IMG/VR virus record: IMGVR_UViG_3300025120_009927
Location: 1 to 23,659 of that record
Length of the DNA stretch: 23,659 nt
Strand: one strand, 5' to 3'
Origin: a virus
Both the position numbers and the translations under genes were made by a program. Positions within the stretch are counted from its first letter, which is position 1, and the number at the start of each line of letters is the position of its first letter. This document shows, piece by piece, positions 15,915 to 22,847 of this stretch. The notes below the pieces were generated by a model. It saw nothing but the letters and a program-made list of their open reading frames with translations. It was not told the origin of the DNA and did no database searches.

Positions 15915-16914
15915 AAACAAACAAAACAAAACAATCGATGTAGATTGCACTATATTTAATTCTCCTTTAACAGATAAATGGGGAAGACTATTAGAGGGAG
16001 TCATACAAAATGACTTTATAGCATATGTTAAAAACTTTTCTTTAGTAGGAAATTTAGCAGAAAACAGACCACCAGAACAAATTATAAAAGAATTAGTAGA
16101 AGGTGTAAGAATATTAAAAGCAGCATCTTGGTACCCTGAATATGGTAAAATTAATGAGGATTTTGAAACTCTATTAACTACTTATGATCAAGACATGTTA
16201 AATGACCTACATCATCACTTTGATCAACTACAAGGACAGATTTGGAACCCAACTCATTTTCTAGCTCAAGCAACCGGTAAAGAAAGATTTGCTATATCTA
16301 AATTAAATCTGAGTTGTCATGAATTAGAAGCATATCACGATTCAAAAGAAAAGAAAGAACAAGAGCAACCACACAGTTTGTATTATTATTACTCTATAGC
16401 TGGTACACCAGTGTTTGAGGGGATAACATTAGAAGAAAAAATGCAGTTTAGTAGAACAGTTAGTAATGGTATGATATACCTACATTATGCACAGACTGGT
16501 AAAACGTGGTACGAAGCATATTGTGATAATGATGAAACAGTTCCAACAGAAAATATAACAGAACATAGAACAGTATCAGGTGAATTTTCAGCTCATATCG
16601 GAAAACCATTTAAATTCGAAGTAGATGAAGGGTTTAAAAAATATATTAAGACTAGAGGTAGAGACCCAGAAGATCCAGATTTAGCTATTGGGTATTGCCC
16701 TATTGGACAAATAAATTCAGTTAATGGAATAGATATTTCTGATTACGATGCATGTCAAAAAGTTTTACAAGAATATGATGATTTTTATGCTATTGAATTT
16801 AATGGATTTACAAATACATATGATTATAGAGCAGAAGATAGTAAATACCTAACTAAAATAGAAGGTGTTATGGATACATGGGAGGTTAACGATGATTTAA
16901 AAGAATTTGCATAA
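15898..16914 (+). CDS. Conserved-looking protein of unknown function in the radical SAM cassette
   Basis: I place the start at the ATG at 15898 (MKLTFRNKQNKT), giving 338 residues. The more upstream ATG at 15838 would overlap the previous gene by 77 bases, whereas 17 bases matches the short overlaps used elsewhere in the cassette. I do not recognise a family. Visible features are an N-terminal KLTFRN/VDCTIF beta region, a Trp-containing LTDKWGRLLEG segment and a His-rich helix LNDLHHHFDQLQGQIW (101-116). There is also LNLSCHELEAYH (136-147) and an aromatic strand LYYYYSIAG. His and Asp are frequent enough for metal binding, but no known motif is evident. It ends as TAATG with the oxygenase-like gene, so a partner role in that step is possible. 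Confidence 0.75.
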   Translation: MKLTFRNKQNKTIDVDCTIFNSPLTDKWGRLLEGVIQNDFIAYVKNFSLVGNLAENRPPEQIIKELVEGVRILKAASWYPEYGKINEDFETLLTTYDQDMLNDLHHHFDQLQGQIWNPTHFLAQATGKERFAISKLNLSCHELEAYHDSKEKKEQEQPHSLYYYYSIAGTPVFEGITLEEKMQFSRTVSNGMIYLHYAQTGKTWYEAYCDNDETVPTENITEHRTVSGEFSAHIGKPFKFEVDEGFKKYIKTRGRDPEDPDLAIGYCPIGQINSVNGIDISDYDACQKVLQEYDDFYAIEFNGFTNTYDYRAEDSKYLTKIEGVMDTWEVNDDLKEFA

Positions 16915-17585
16915 TGAGCACACTACAAATACATCCAGAAGTAGATATATCTAATATTCCTATTTGGAAAACCAGTCTTACTGACTTTAGTTACGACAGA
17001 AATTTTTTATCTCAAGATAAACTGTGGAAAACTAACGAACTCTCAAATGAAAGCTATACGGTGTATAATAAAGAGAGGTTAGATTATATCCCTGAAAGTT
17101 CTAATGAGTTTACCCAATGGTTGGAAGAATTTAAAGGTAGTAACGATATATTTACATTATTAGGTAATTTACTAGATAGTGATAAGAACAAAAAATACGT
17201 ATATTCAGAATACCCTCTTGAGTTTAAAAATACAACAATAGAAAAGTTTTTAAGAAAAAACTGTCAGTTAATATATAGAGTCATAAACGATGGACCTAAG
17301 TATAGTATGTACAAACACTACGACAACAGGAGTGTATTTGGTAACTTTTTTATAAACCTAGCAAATAACCCCGATGTGGCAACTGAGTTTTACAATACAG
17401 GTACTACTCTGAATACAGACACATTGGATAAAGATTCTGGTATTTTTTACAAAGGTCCAACAACACGTTGTGACGGGTTATTTTTTATGAATAGTTATCA
17501 CACATGGCACGGTGTAAATAACCGGTCTAACACTAACAGGTACATACTAAATATTGTAGTGTACTTTAATGAACTAACGTATTAA
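16914..17585 (+). CDS. 2-oxoglutarate/Fe(II)-dependent oxygenase-like protein
   Basis: This 223-residue protein has a double-stranded beta-helix oxygenase pattern. The metal triad would be H135-x-D137 (YKHYDNRS) with a distal His at H199 (SYHTWHGV; H196 is an alternative). R209 (NRYILNIVVYF) is placed to bind 2-oxoglutarate. The spacing and the final NRY-x-LN beta strand fit phage and bacterial 2OG-Fe(II) enzymes that hydroxylate proteins, nucleotides or sugars. It is joined by TAATG to genes on both sides, directly before the last radical SAM gene. O2-dependent hydroxylation next to oxygen-sensitive radical SAM enzymes suggests successive tailoring of one substrate. Which substrate is not visible. 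Confidence 0.74.
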   Translation: MSTLQIHPEVDISNIPIWKTSLTDFSYDRNFLSQDKLWKTNELSNESYTVYNKERLDYIPESSNEFTQWLEEFKGSNDIFTLLGNLLDSDKNKKYVYSEYPLEFKNTTIEKFLRKNCQLIYRVINDGPKYSMYKHYDNRSVFGNFFINLANNPDVATEFYNTGTTLNTDTLDKDSGIFYKGPTTRCDGLFFMNSYHTWHGVNNRSNTNRYILNIVVYFNELTY

Positions 17586-18946
17586 TGGAGAAAAAATACA
17601 TAATAGATAAAGATAATAAATCTTTTTGTTTAGCACCTTGGATGTCTACTCACGTATGGCCAGATGGTAAAACTTTTCCATGTTGTATATGGGACATAAA
17701 AAAACCTGTAGGTAATGTCAATAAAAACTCATTAAAAGAGATTTGGAATAGCCCCGACATGAAAGATGCACGGTTAAAAATGTTAAGCGGAGAGAAAGTA
17801 TCTGCTTGTGACCGTTGTGATCAATCAGAACATACTGGATATGACTCTTACAGGAAACATTTCAATGAAGACCATGGTGATAAGATGCACTACATACAGC
17901 AGACTAATGCCGATGGTTCTTATGATGAAATGAATCTGCATTTATGGGATTTAAGACTATCTAACTTTTGTAACTTTAAATGCCGTTCATGTGGTTTCGG
18001 ATTAAGTTCATCTTGGCATTCAGATCAAAACGCTTTAGCTGTTAATCCTAGGATGGATGCAGTGGGTAGTGGGTATTTTGGTAATGATGTTGCAGATAAA
18101 GCTCTTTTATCGGTAAATGGTAAAACTGATTTTCTTCACATGATGGAGGACCATTATAAATGTGTAGATGAAGTATATTTTGCAGGAGGAGAACCTCTTT
18201 TAATGCCTGAGCATTATCAAATTTTAGATAAGTTACTTGAGTTAGGAAGAACAGATGTACAGATAAGGTACTCAACTAATTTTTCTAGATTTAAATTTGG
18301 TAAAAAGCATGTATTTGATTATTGGAAACATTTTAAAAATTTACAAGTTTGGATTAGTGTTGACGGTATAGGTAAAGTTGGTGAGTATGTTAGACATGGA
18401 TTTAACGACAAAAATTTTGAAAATCAAATTAAGATATTTGCTGAGTCTGGTATTAAACCACCTGATACTGGTTATATGATTACTTACGGTGTAATGAACT
18501 TTTTACACTTATTCGACATGGTACTATCCTTTATTGAAAGAGACTATGTAGACTACGATGTTCCATTCCAAGGTAATAGACTAATGTACTTTAGTCCTAT
18601 TTCTTTCCCACAGTATTTAGACAGCAGATACTTACCAAACTGGACTAAGATAAAGTTTTTAGAAAGATTAAAAATGTTTCCTGATGAATTAAAAGCGACA
18701 GGAGCTAAAGAATGGTTTATAAAAGACGTTCTAAATAAACTTAACGTCATATACAGTAGGAGTTTAGAGTACGAGTTTAGTCATAAAGAAATGAATGAAA
18801 TGATTGTTACTACAGAGGAACTTGATAAATTAAGAGCAGAAAATTTTGATGATGTTTTTACTTACAACCTAAATGACTTTTCATATTCAGACCCTAACAA
18901 TAAACCACCTGAATTTCATGATTTTGATTTATCTAAAGTACACTAA
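17585..18946 (+). CDS. Radical SAM enzyme with N-terminal twitch-type domain (subtype B, copy 2)
   Basis: This 453-residue protein is a paralogue of the gene at 14568. The auxiliary domain has FCLAPWMSTHVWPDG (C15), PCCIWD (C33, C34) and ACDRCD (C75, C78). The NSLKEIWNSPDMKDARLKM helix between them is the classic SPASM/twitch linker. The radical SAM motif is CNFKCRSC (C129, C133, C136), preceded by LRLSN, and FAGGEP (199-204) follows. All cysteines expected for one catalytic and one auxiliary cluster are intact. It is coupled by TAATG to the oxygenase-like gene upstream and to the SGNH-like gene downstream. It might epimerise, dehydrogenate or cross-link a glycan or peptide; the specific reaction is unassigned. 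Confidence 0.87.
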   Translation: MEKKYIIDKDNKSFCLAPWMSTHVWPDGKTFPCCIWDIKKPVGNVNKNSLKEIWNSPDMKDARLKMLSGEKVSACDRCDQSEHTGYDSYRKHFNEDHGDKMHYIQQTNADGSYDEMNLHLWDLRLSNFCNFKCRSCGFGLSSSWHSDQNALAVNPRMDAVGSGYFGNDVADKALLSVNGKTDFLHMMEDHYKCVDEVYFAGGEPLLMPEHYQILDKLLELGRTDVQIRYSTNFSRFKFGKKHVFDYWKHFKNLQVWISVDGIGKVGEYVRHGFNDKNFENQIKIFAESGIKPPDTGYMITYGVMNFLHLFDMVLSFIERDYVDYDVPFQGNRLMYFSPISFPQYLDSRYLPNWTKIKFLERLKMFPDELKATGAKEWFIKDVLNKLNVIYSRSLEYEFSHKEMNEMIVTTEELDKLRAENFDDVFTYNLNDFSYSDPNNKPPEFHDFDLSKVH

Positions 18947-20100
18947 TGAATAAAGTTATAGAAGAAGCTGAAAAAATTAGCACTGACTTTATAAATTCTA
19001 ATAATAAGTTTATAGAAACAGGTGATCCATTTGTAAAGTACATTGCATCTCATAAAGGATTAGCCTCTTTCGGTAGACCAAACGTTACCGTTAATATAAA
19101 GAAAGAAAAATCAGCTGATTCTTTAATGTACCCAAACTCGGTAGTATTTGAAGCTACCTATAATTTTGATGAACAAGGTAGACGTAAAACATCAGTAACT
19201 TTTGGCGATAAAGACTCTTATGGTATATTTTTTGGAGATGCTCACTGTTTTGGAGAAGGGTTGAACGATAATGAAACTCTACCTTACTTTTTTGAAAAAT
19301 ACAATTCTAATTACGTATCACTTAATTACGGTTTTCTAGGTCATGGTCCAAATCACATGTTGTATTGGTTTAACACTCCTGAATTTATAGAGGAATTTAA
19401 AGACACTAAAGGAAAAGTATTTTTTGTGTATAGAGATGATGCAATTAAAGTGAGTGTAGGAGAAGTACCATGGGGAGAAGGTTACCCAAAGTATAATATT
19501 CAAAATGGTAAGATTAAATACGAAGGTTCATACGGAGGAGATAATTACAAACCTAATAATATGTACCTACCTTCTATGTTTACTAATAAGGATTTTAATA
19601 TAACCTCAGAAATTTTATTAGAGTGTAAAAATAAACTTAAGGAAATATCTAAAGATTTAGAACTATACATTATTATTATACCTTTAAGTTTCTCTAACTA
19701 CCAAATTCAACCTTTACTAGAAAGTAAAGATATTAATGTAGTTAACTTATATACTACGGATCTAGAATACCACACAAAAGCTGACGCTCGATTTTTAGAC
19801 GGTGTACATACAAAACATTCTAATGAGTTAATAGTTAAATTAGTTAACACACATATAAAAGGTAATTTAACAAACGTAGACAATAGTCATAAGGATTATA
19901 ATTCATTACAAGAACTTGAGAAACGTTTAGATCTAGAGGCAATGTACATACCCTGTATGGTAGATTTTCCGTATGATGATGCAGGTGTAATAATTTCTAA
20001 TGTACTAAAGAGTTATAAAGGTGTGCCGGTAAAGTACGATTACCTTTTAAAATATTTAGAAAAGGAACATACAAAAAAATTAAAAAGAGTTACAACATGA
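18946..20100 (+). CDS. SGNH hydrolase-like protein lacking the serine nucleophile
   Basis: This 384-residue protein resembles SGNH/GDSL-type esterases. Residues 95-105 read FFGDAHCFGEG, followed by LNDNETLPYFFEKY, where active family members have GDS-x-T-FGEG. The strand YVSLNYGFLGHGPNHM (123-138) supplies block II/III-like Gly and Asn. FLDGVHTK (283-290) supplies the usual D-x-x-H (D285, H288). The nucleophile serine is replaced by A99 (GCT at 19240-19242), and C101 lies two residues later. Active SGNH enzymes remove or transfer acyl groups on glycans. This one may be inactive, binding only, or use another residue. It sits behind a radical SAM gene (TAATG) and before a small gene (ATGA). Confidence 0.72.
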   Translation: MNKVIEEAEKISTDFINSNNKFIETGDPFVKYIASHKGLASFGRPNVTVNIKKEKSADSLMYPNSVVFEATYNFDEQGRRKTSVTFGDKDSYGIFFGDAHCFGEGLNDNETLPYFFEKYNSNYVSLNYGFLGHGPNHMLYWFNTPEFIEEFKDTKGKVFFVYRDDAIKVSVGEVPWGEGYPKYNIQNGKIKYEGSYGGDNYKPNNMYLPSMFTNKDFNITSEILLECKNKLKEISKDLELYIIIIPLSFSNYQIQPLLESKDINVVNLYTTDLEYHTKADARFLDGVHTKHSNELIVKLVNTHIKGNLTNVDNSHKDYNSLQELEKRLDLEAMYIPCMVDFPYDDAGVIISNVLKSYKGVPVKYDYLLKYLEKEHTKKLKRVTT

Positions 20101-20348
20101 AAAATATTAAATTAGAAGAAAGTGAATTAATCATGCTAAATCAACTTAAGAATGCTAGGTCCGGTATCATTAATGAGTTTGGCAAGATATCTATTATAGA
20201 GTTACAACTATCACAACGAAAAAGCATAGCAGAAGAGAACTTTCAGAAGATAGAAGATGCACAGACAGGTTTTGCAAAAGACCTTGAAGAAAAGTACGGA
20301 AAGGGCACTATAGATATTGACAGTGGGGTATTTATACCGTTAAAATAG
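20097..20348 (+). CDS. Small coiled-coil-like hypothetical protein
   Basis: This 83-residue protein is mostly helical with heptad-like spacing (LEESELIMLNQLKNA, then IELQLSQRKSIAEENFQKI). It ends in a short beta-like tail, DIDSGVFIPLK. Phages often encode small proteins of this kind near structural genes. Its start overlaps the SGNH-like stop by ATGA, making it the last gene of the coupled cassette before a 111-base gap. No cysteines, signal peptide or catalytic motif are seen. It could be a scaffold or adaptor for the cassette or a small virion factor. Confidence 0.72.
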   Translation: MKNIKLEESELIMLNQLKNARSGIINEFGKISIIELQLSQRKSIAEENFQKIEDAQTGFAKDLEEKYGKGTIDIDSGVFIPLK

Positions 20349-20366
20349 TTTATGGTAAATTTAGTC

Positions 20367-20374
20367 TATTTATA
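20367..20374 (+). promoter_or_regulatory. TATTTATA motif, distal copy upstream of the sheath gene
   Basis: This is one of two TATTTATA cores in the 111-base gap before the tail sheath gene. It lies 85 bases before the ATG, in CTATTTATATATG, without the GA extension seen in the proximal copy. It may be a second start site or a chance match in AT-rich DNA. Confidence 0.3.
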
Positions 20375-20419
20375 TATGTAGCATACCTACCGTTAGTTTG
20401 GTCGGTTTAGAAAGCTTTA

Positions 20420-20433
20420 CGATATTTATAAGA
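20420..20433 (+). promoter_or_regulatory. GATATTTATA promoter-like motif upstream of the sheath gene
   Basis: CGATATTTATAAGA, with the core at 20423-20430, ends 29 bases before the sheath ATG. The 10-base form GATATTTATA is identical to those before the S74 fibre and tube genes, the best case for a phage-specific late promoter element. The gap holds no gene and no clear terminator. Confidence 0.5.
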
Positions 20434-20459
20434 GTACTCAATAATTTAACTTATATAAC

Positions 20460-22199
20460 ATGGCAGAAACATTAATCTCCCCAGGTGTATTAGCAAGAGA
20501 GAATGATATATCCTTTATCGCTCCACCAGCCTTAGCAGCAGGAGCAGCTATAGTAGGGCCGACAGTCTTAGGACCAGTCAACCAACCTACAGTAGTAACA
20601 TCATATGGAGAATATCAAAAAATCTTTGGAACTACTTTCACTTCGGGTTCAACAAAACAAGAATACTTAACTTCATTGGCAGCAAAGTCATACTTTGGTC
20701 AAGGAGGTAATTCTATCTTAGTAACAAGAATCGCAACAGGGTCATTCACATCAGCAGTTAACGATCACATATCGTCTTCGGCTACTTCAAGTGCACAACC
20801 TTTTGAAATTAGTACTATTGGTGAAGGTACCATTATGAATAACACTGGTTCAACTAATGCAGACGGTACACTAGTAAGTGGTACATCAGATAATATTAGA
20901 TTAGAAATAACCAATGTAAGTAATAACAAAGGTACATTTAGCTTATTAGTTAGAAGAGGTGATGATGCTACTAAAAACAAAATTATACTAGAAACATGGA
21001 ATGATTTATCATTAGATCCAAATTCTGGTAACTATATTGAGTCAGTAATTGGGAACCAGTCTACAACAGTAAATACTGGAGAATCTCAGTACTATGTACA
21101 AACAACAGGTGAGTATGTTAATAAGTCTAGATTTATTAGAGTTTCTGCAGTAGGTCTACAGACATTAGATTACTTAGCTAATGACGGTGTAACAGTAGGT
21201 AATGATTCTAACGGAGTATCGTTCTCTGGATCTTTACCAATTGCACAAACATCAACATTCCAAACAGCAACAGGAGGAAATGTAACAGCAGGAGTCGCTA
21301 GTAACTTCTTTAAAGATATTAACGGAACAAGATCACAAGGATTCCAAGGTGGTGAATATGCTACAGCTTTAAACCTATTGGGAAACAAAGATGAATATTC
21401 ATTTAACATTATATCAGCACCAGGATTGATATATGAGTTTGGAGAGCATAAGACGCAGTTAGATACAATGATATCTTTAGCTGAGACAAGAGGAGATGCT
21501 ATTGCAGTAGTAGATTTACAAAATTATGGAGCAACTGTTGCTAATGTAACAGGAACAGCTAGTAGTTTAAATTCATCTTACGGAGCATCTTACTGGCCTT
21601 GGGTACAAACACAATCATCAACTGGTAAAAATGAATTCGTACCAGCATCAGTTGTTATACCAGGAGTATATGCATTCACAGATGGAGCAGCAGCACCATG
21701 GTTTGCACCAGCTGGTTTAACTAGAGGTGGTATTCCAACAGTAATACAAGCAGAGAGAAAATTAACAAGGTCTCAAAGAGATACACTGTATAACGCAAAC
21801 GTTAACCCAATTGCTACATTCCCAGGAAGTGGAATATCAGTATTTGGTCAAAAGACATTGCAGAAAAAGTCTTCAGCTCTTGATAGAGTAAATGTAAGAC
21901 GATTATTAATTGCCTTAAAGAAATTTGTAGGTGATGTTTCAAGAGAATTAGTATTCGAACAAAACACTAACGTAACTAGAAATAAATTCTTAGCTCAAGT
22001 TAATCCATATTTAACTTCAGTAGTTGAACAACAAGGTTTGTTTGCTTACAGAGTTGTAATGGACGACACTAATAACACATCAGATGTAATCGACCGTAAT
22101 CAATTAATAGGTCAAATATTTATACAACCTGCTAGAACAGTAGAATTTGTAGTATTAGACTTTACAATTGAGCCAACAGGAGCAACATTTGGAGCATAA
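20460..22199 (+). CDS. Contractile tail sheath protein (T4 gp18-like)
   Basis: This 579-residue protein has the N-terminal signature of T4-type sheath monomers, with ISPGVLARENDISFI then VGPTVLGPVNQPTVV and a YGEYQKIFG segment (residues ~5-56). The C-terminal domain is the most conserved part of the family: VNVRRLLIALKKFVGDVSR, VFEQN, then FLAQVNPYLTSVVEQQGLF and a final AFGQ-like VEFVVLDFTIEPTGATFGA. It polymerises around the tail tube and contracts to drive injection. The length is close to but shorter than T4 gp18 (about 659 residues), the difference probably lying in the outward-facing middle domains. No SD is present, but a GATATTTATA motif lies upstream. It is followed by the tube gene, the usual order in T4-like phages. 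Confidence 0.93.
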   Translation: MAETLISPGVLARENDISFIAPPALAAGAAIVGPTVLGPVNQPTVVTSYGEYQKIFGTTFTSGSTKQEYLTSLAAKSYFGQGGNSILVTRIATGSFTSAVNDHISSSATSSAQPFEISTIGEGTIMNNTGSTNADGTLVSGTSDNIRLEITNVSNNKGTFSLLVRRGDDATKNKIILETWNDLSLDPNSGNYIESVIGNQSTTVNTGESQYYVQTTGEYVNKSRFIRVSAVGLQTLDYLANDGVTVGNDSNGVSFSGSLPIAQTSTFQTATGGNVTAGVASNFFKDINGTRSQGFQGGEYATALNLLGNKDEYSFNIISAPGLIYEFGEHKTQLDTMISLAETRGDAIAVVDLQNYGATVANVTGTASSLNSSYGASYWPWVQTQSSTGKNEFVPASVVIPGVYAFTDGAAAPWFAPAGLTRGGIPTVIQAERKLTRSQRDTLYNANVNPIATFPGSGISVFGQKTLQKKSSALDRVNVRRLLIALKKFVGDVSRELVFEQNTNVTRNKFLAQVNPYLTSVVEQQGLFAYRVVMDDTNNTSDVIDRNQLIGQIFIQPARTVEFVVLDFTIEPTGATFGA

Positions 22200-22209
22200 T
22201 TTAATTTTT

Positions 22210-22222
22210 AGATATTTATAAT
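22210..22222 (+). promoter_or_regulatory. GATATTTATA promoter-like motif upstream of the tube gene
   Basis: AGATATTTATAAT, with the core at 22213-22220, ends 13 bases before the ATG at 22234 in the 34-base gap after the sheath stop. If this is a -10-type element, the tube mRNA would have a very short leader. Confidence 0.45.
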
Positions 22223-22233
22223 AAAGAAATAAA

Positions 22234-22719
22234 ATGGCAGTAGTAGATCCTAACGAAATAATGTTCAGAGCCTTTGAACCAAAGGTGCAAAATAGATTCT
22301 TAATGTTCGTAGATGGTATTCCATCATTTATGATAAGAACAGCAGCTGGTCCAAATTTTACTGACAACGCACTAAAATTAGATCACCTTAATACTTACCG
22401 TAAGATTAGAGGTAAGAGAGAATGGGGTGATATAGATATGACCTTATATGACCCAATTACTCCATCTGGTGCACAATCAGTAATGGATTGGGCAAGATTA
22501 TCATATGAGTCTGTAACAGGTAGAGCAGGGTATTCTGATTTCTACAAGAAAGACTTAACACTTCAGGTTTTAGGACCTGTAGGGGATATAGTAAGTGAGT
22601 GGGTGATTAAAGGAGCATTTATCACCAGTATGGATCAAGGAGGATTTGATTGGGCTACTGATGAAACAGTAGAGCTTTCATTAACTGTTGCAATGGACTA
22701 CTGCGTATTGAACTTCTAA
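22234..22719 (+). CDS. Tail tube protein (T4 gp19-like)
   Basis: This 161-residue protein matches the T4 gp19 tube family (163 residues in T4) in length and pattern. It has NRFLMFVDGIPSFMIRTA (residues ~20-37), KLDHLNTYRKIRGKREW (47-63), a DITLYDPITPSGAQ-type strand and WARLSY. The end reads GFDWATDETVELSLTVAMDY. Hexamer rings stack inside the sheath to form the DNA channel. The order sheath then tube is the standard T4-like order. A GATATTTATA motif lies just upstream and a rho-independent terminator follows, so the tube is the last gene of the sheath-tube unit. No SD is seen; the leader is A-rich. Confidence 0.94.
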   Translation: MAVVDPNEIMFRAFEPKVQNRFLMFVDGIPSFMIRTAAGPNFTDNALKLDHLNTYRKIRGKREWGDIDMTLYDPITPSGAQSVMDWARLSYESVTGRAGYSDFYKKDLTLQVLGPVGDIVSEWVIKGAFITSMDQGGFDWATDETVELSLTVAMDYCVLNF

Positions 22720-22747
22720 TCACGCTACACTACATACCAATATTGAG

Positions 22748-22773
22748 AATCCTCCTTACGGAGGGTTTTTTTT
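22748..22773 (+). terminator. Rho-independent terminator after the tube gene
   Basis: An eight-base-pair hairpin pairs AATCCTCC (22748-22755) with GGAGGGTT (22760-22767), with one T-G pair, around a TTAC loop. A run of eight T (22766-22773) follows. It lies 28 bases after the tube stop codon and before the promoter-like motif at 22811, so it separates the sheath-tube unit from the hub unit. Confidence 0.88.
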
Positions 22774-22807
22774 CTCTATATATAGTTGGTTCCCATTTTA
22801 AAAGTAC

Positions 22808-22822
22808 CTATATTTATATATA
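22808..22822 (+). promoter_or_regulatory. TATTTATA promoter-like motif upstream of the hub gene
   Basis: CTATATTTATATATAA-type sequence, with the TATTTATA core at 22811-22818, ends 29 bases before the ATG at 22848. It follows the terminator in a 128-base gap, exactly where a new transcription unit must begin. This is the strongest positional argument that the motif is a promoter read on the plus strand. Confidence 0.5.
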
Positions 22823-22847
22823 ATACAAGTTATACTTAATAAAATTT

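Noticed and set aside
5527-20348. RiPP or bacteriocin cluster
   Set aside because: Radical SAM genes with SPASM-like cysteines suggest this, but there is no leader-core precursor peptide, transporter or peptidase, and glycosyltransferases dominate.
5527-20348. Anti-phage defence island or mobile element
   Set aside because: No nuclease, toxin, transposase, inverted repeats or insertion boundary is seen; the run is coupled and flanked by phage structural genes.
20390-20408. ACCG/CGGT inverted repeat before the sheath gene as a terminator
   Set aside because: The stem is only four pairs and no T-run follows, so it does not meet a terminator standard.
22117-22124. TATTTATA inside the sheath gene
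   Set aside because: It encodes Ile-Phe-Ile in a conserved sheath strand and is not near a gene start, so it was not called as a promoter.
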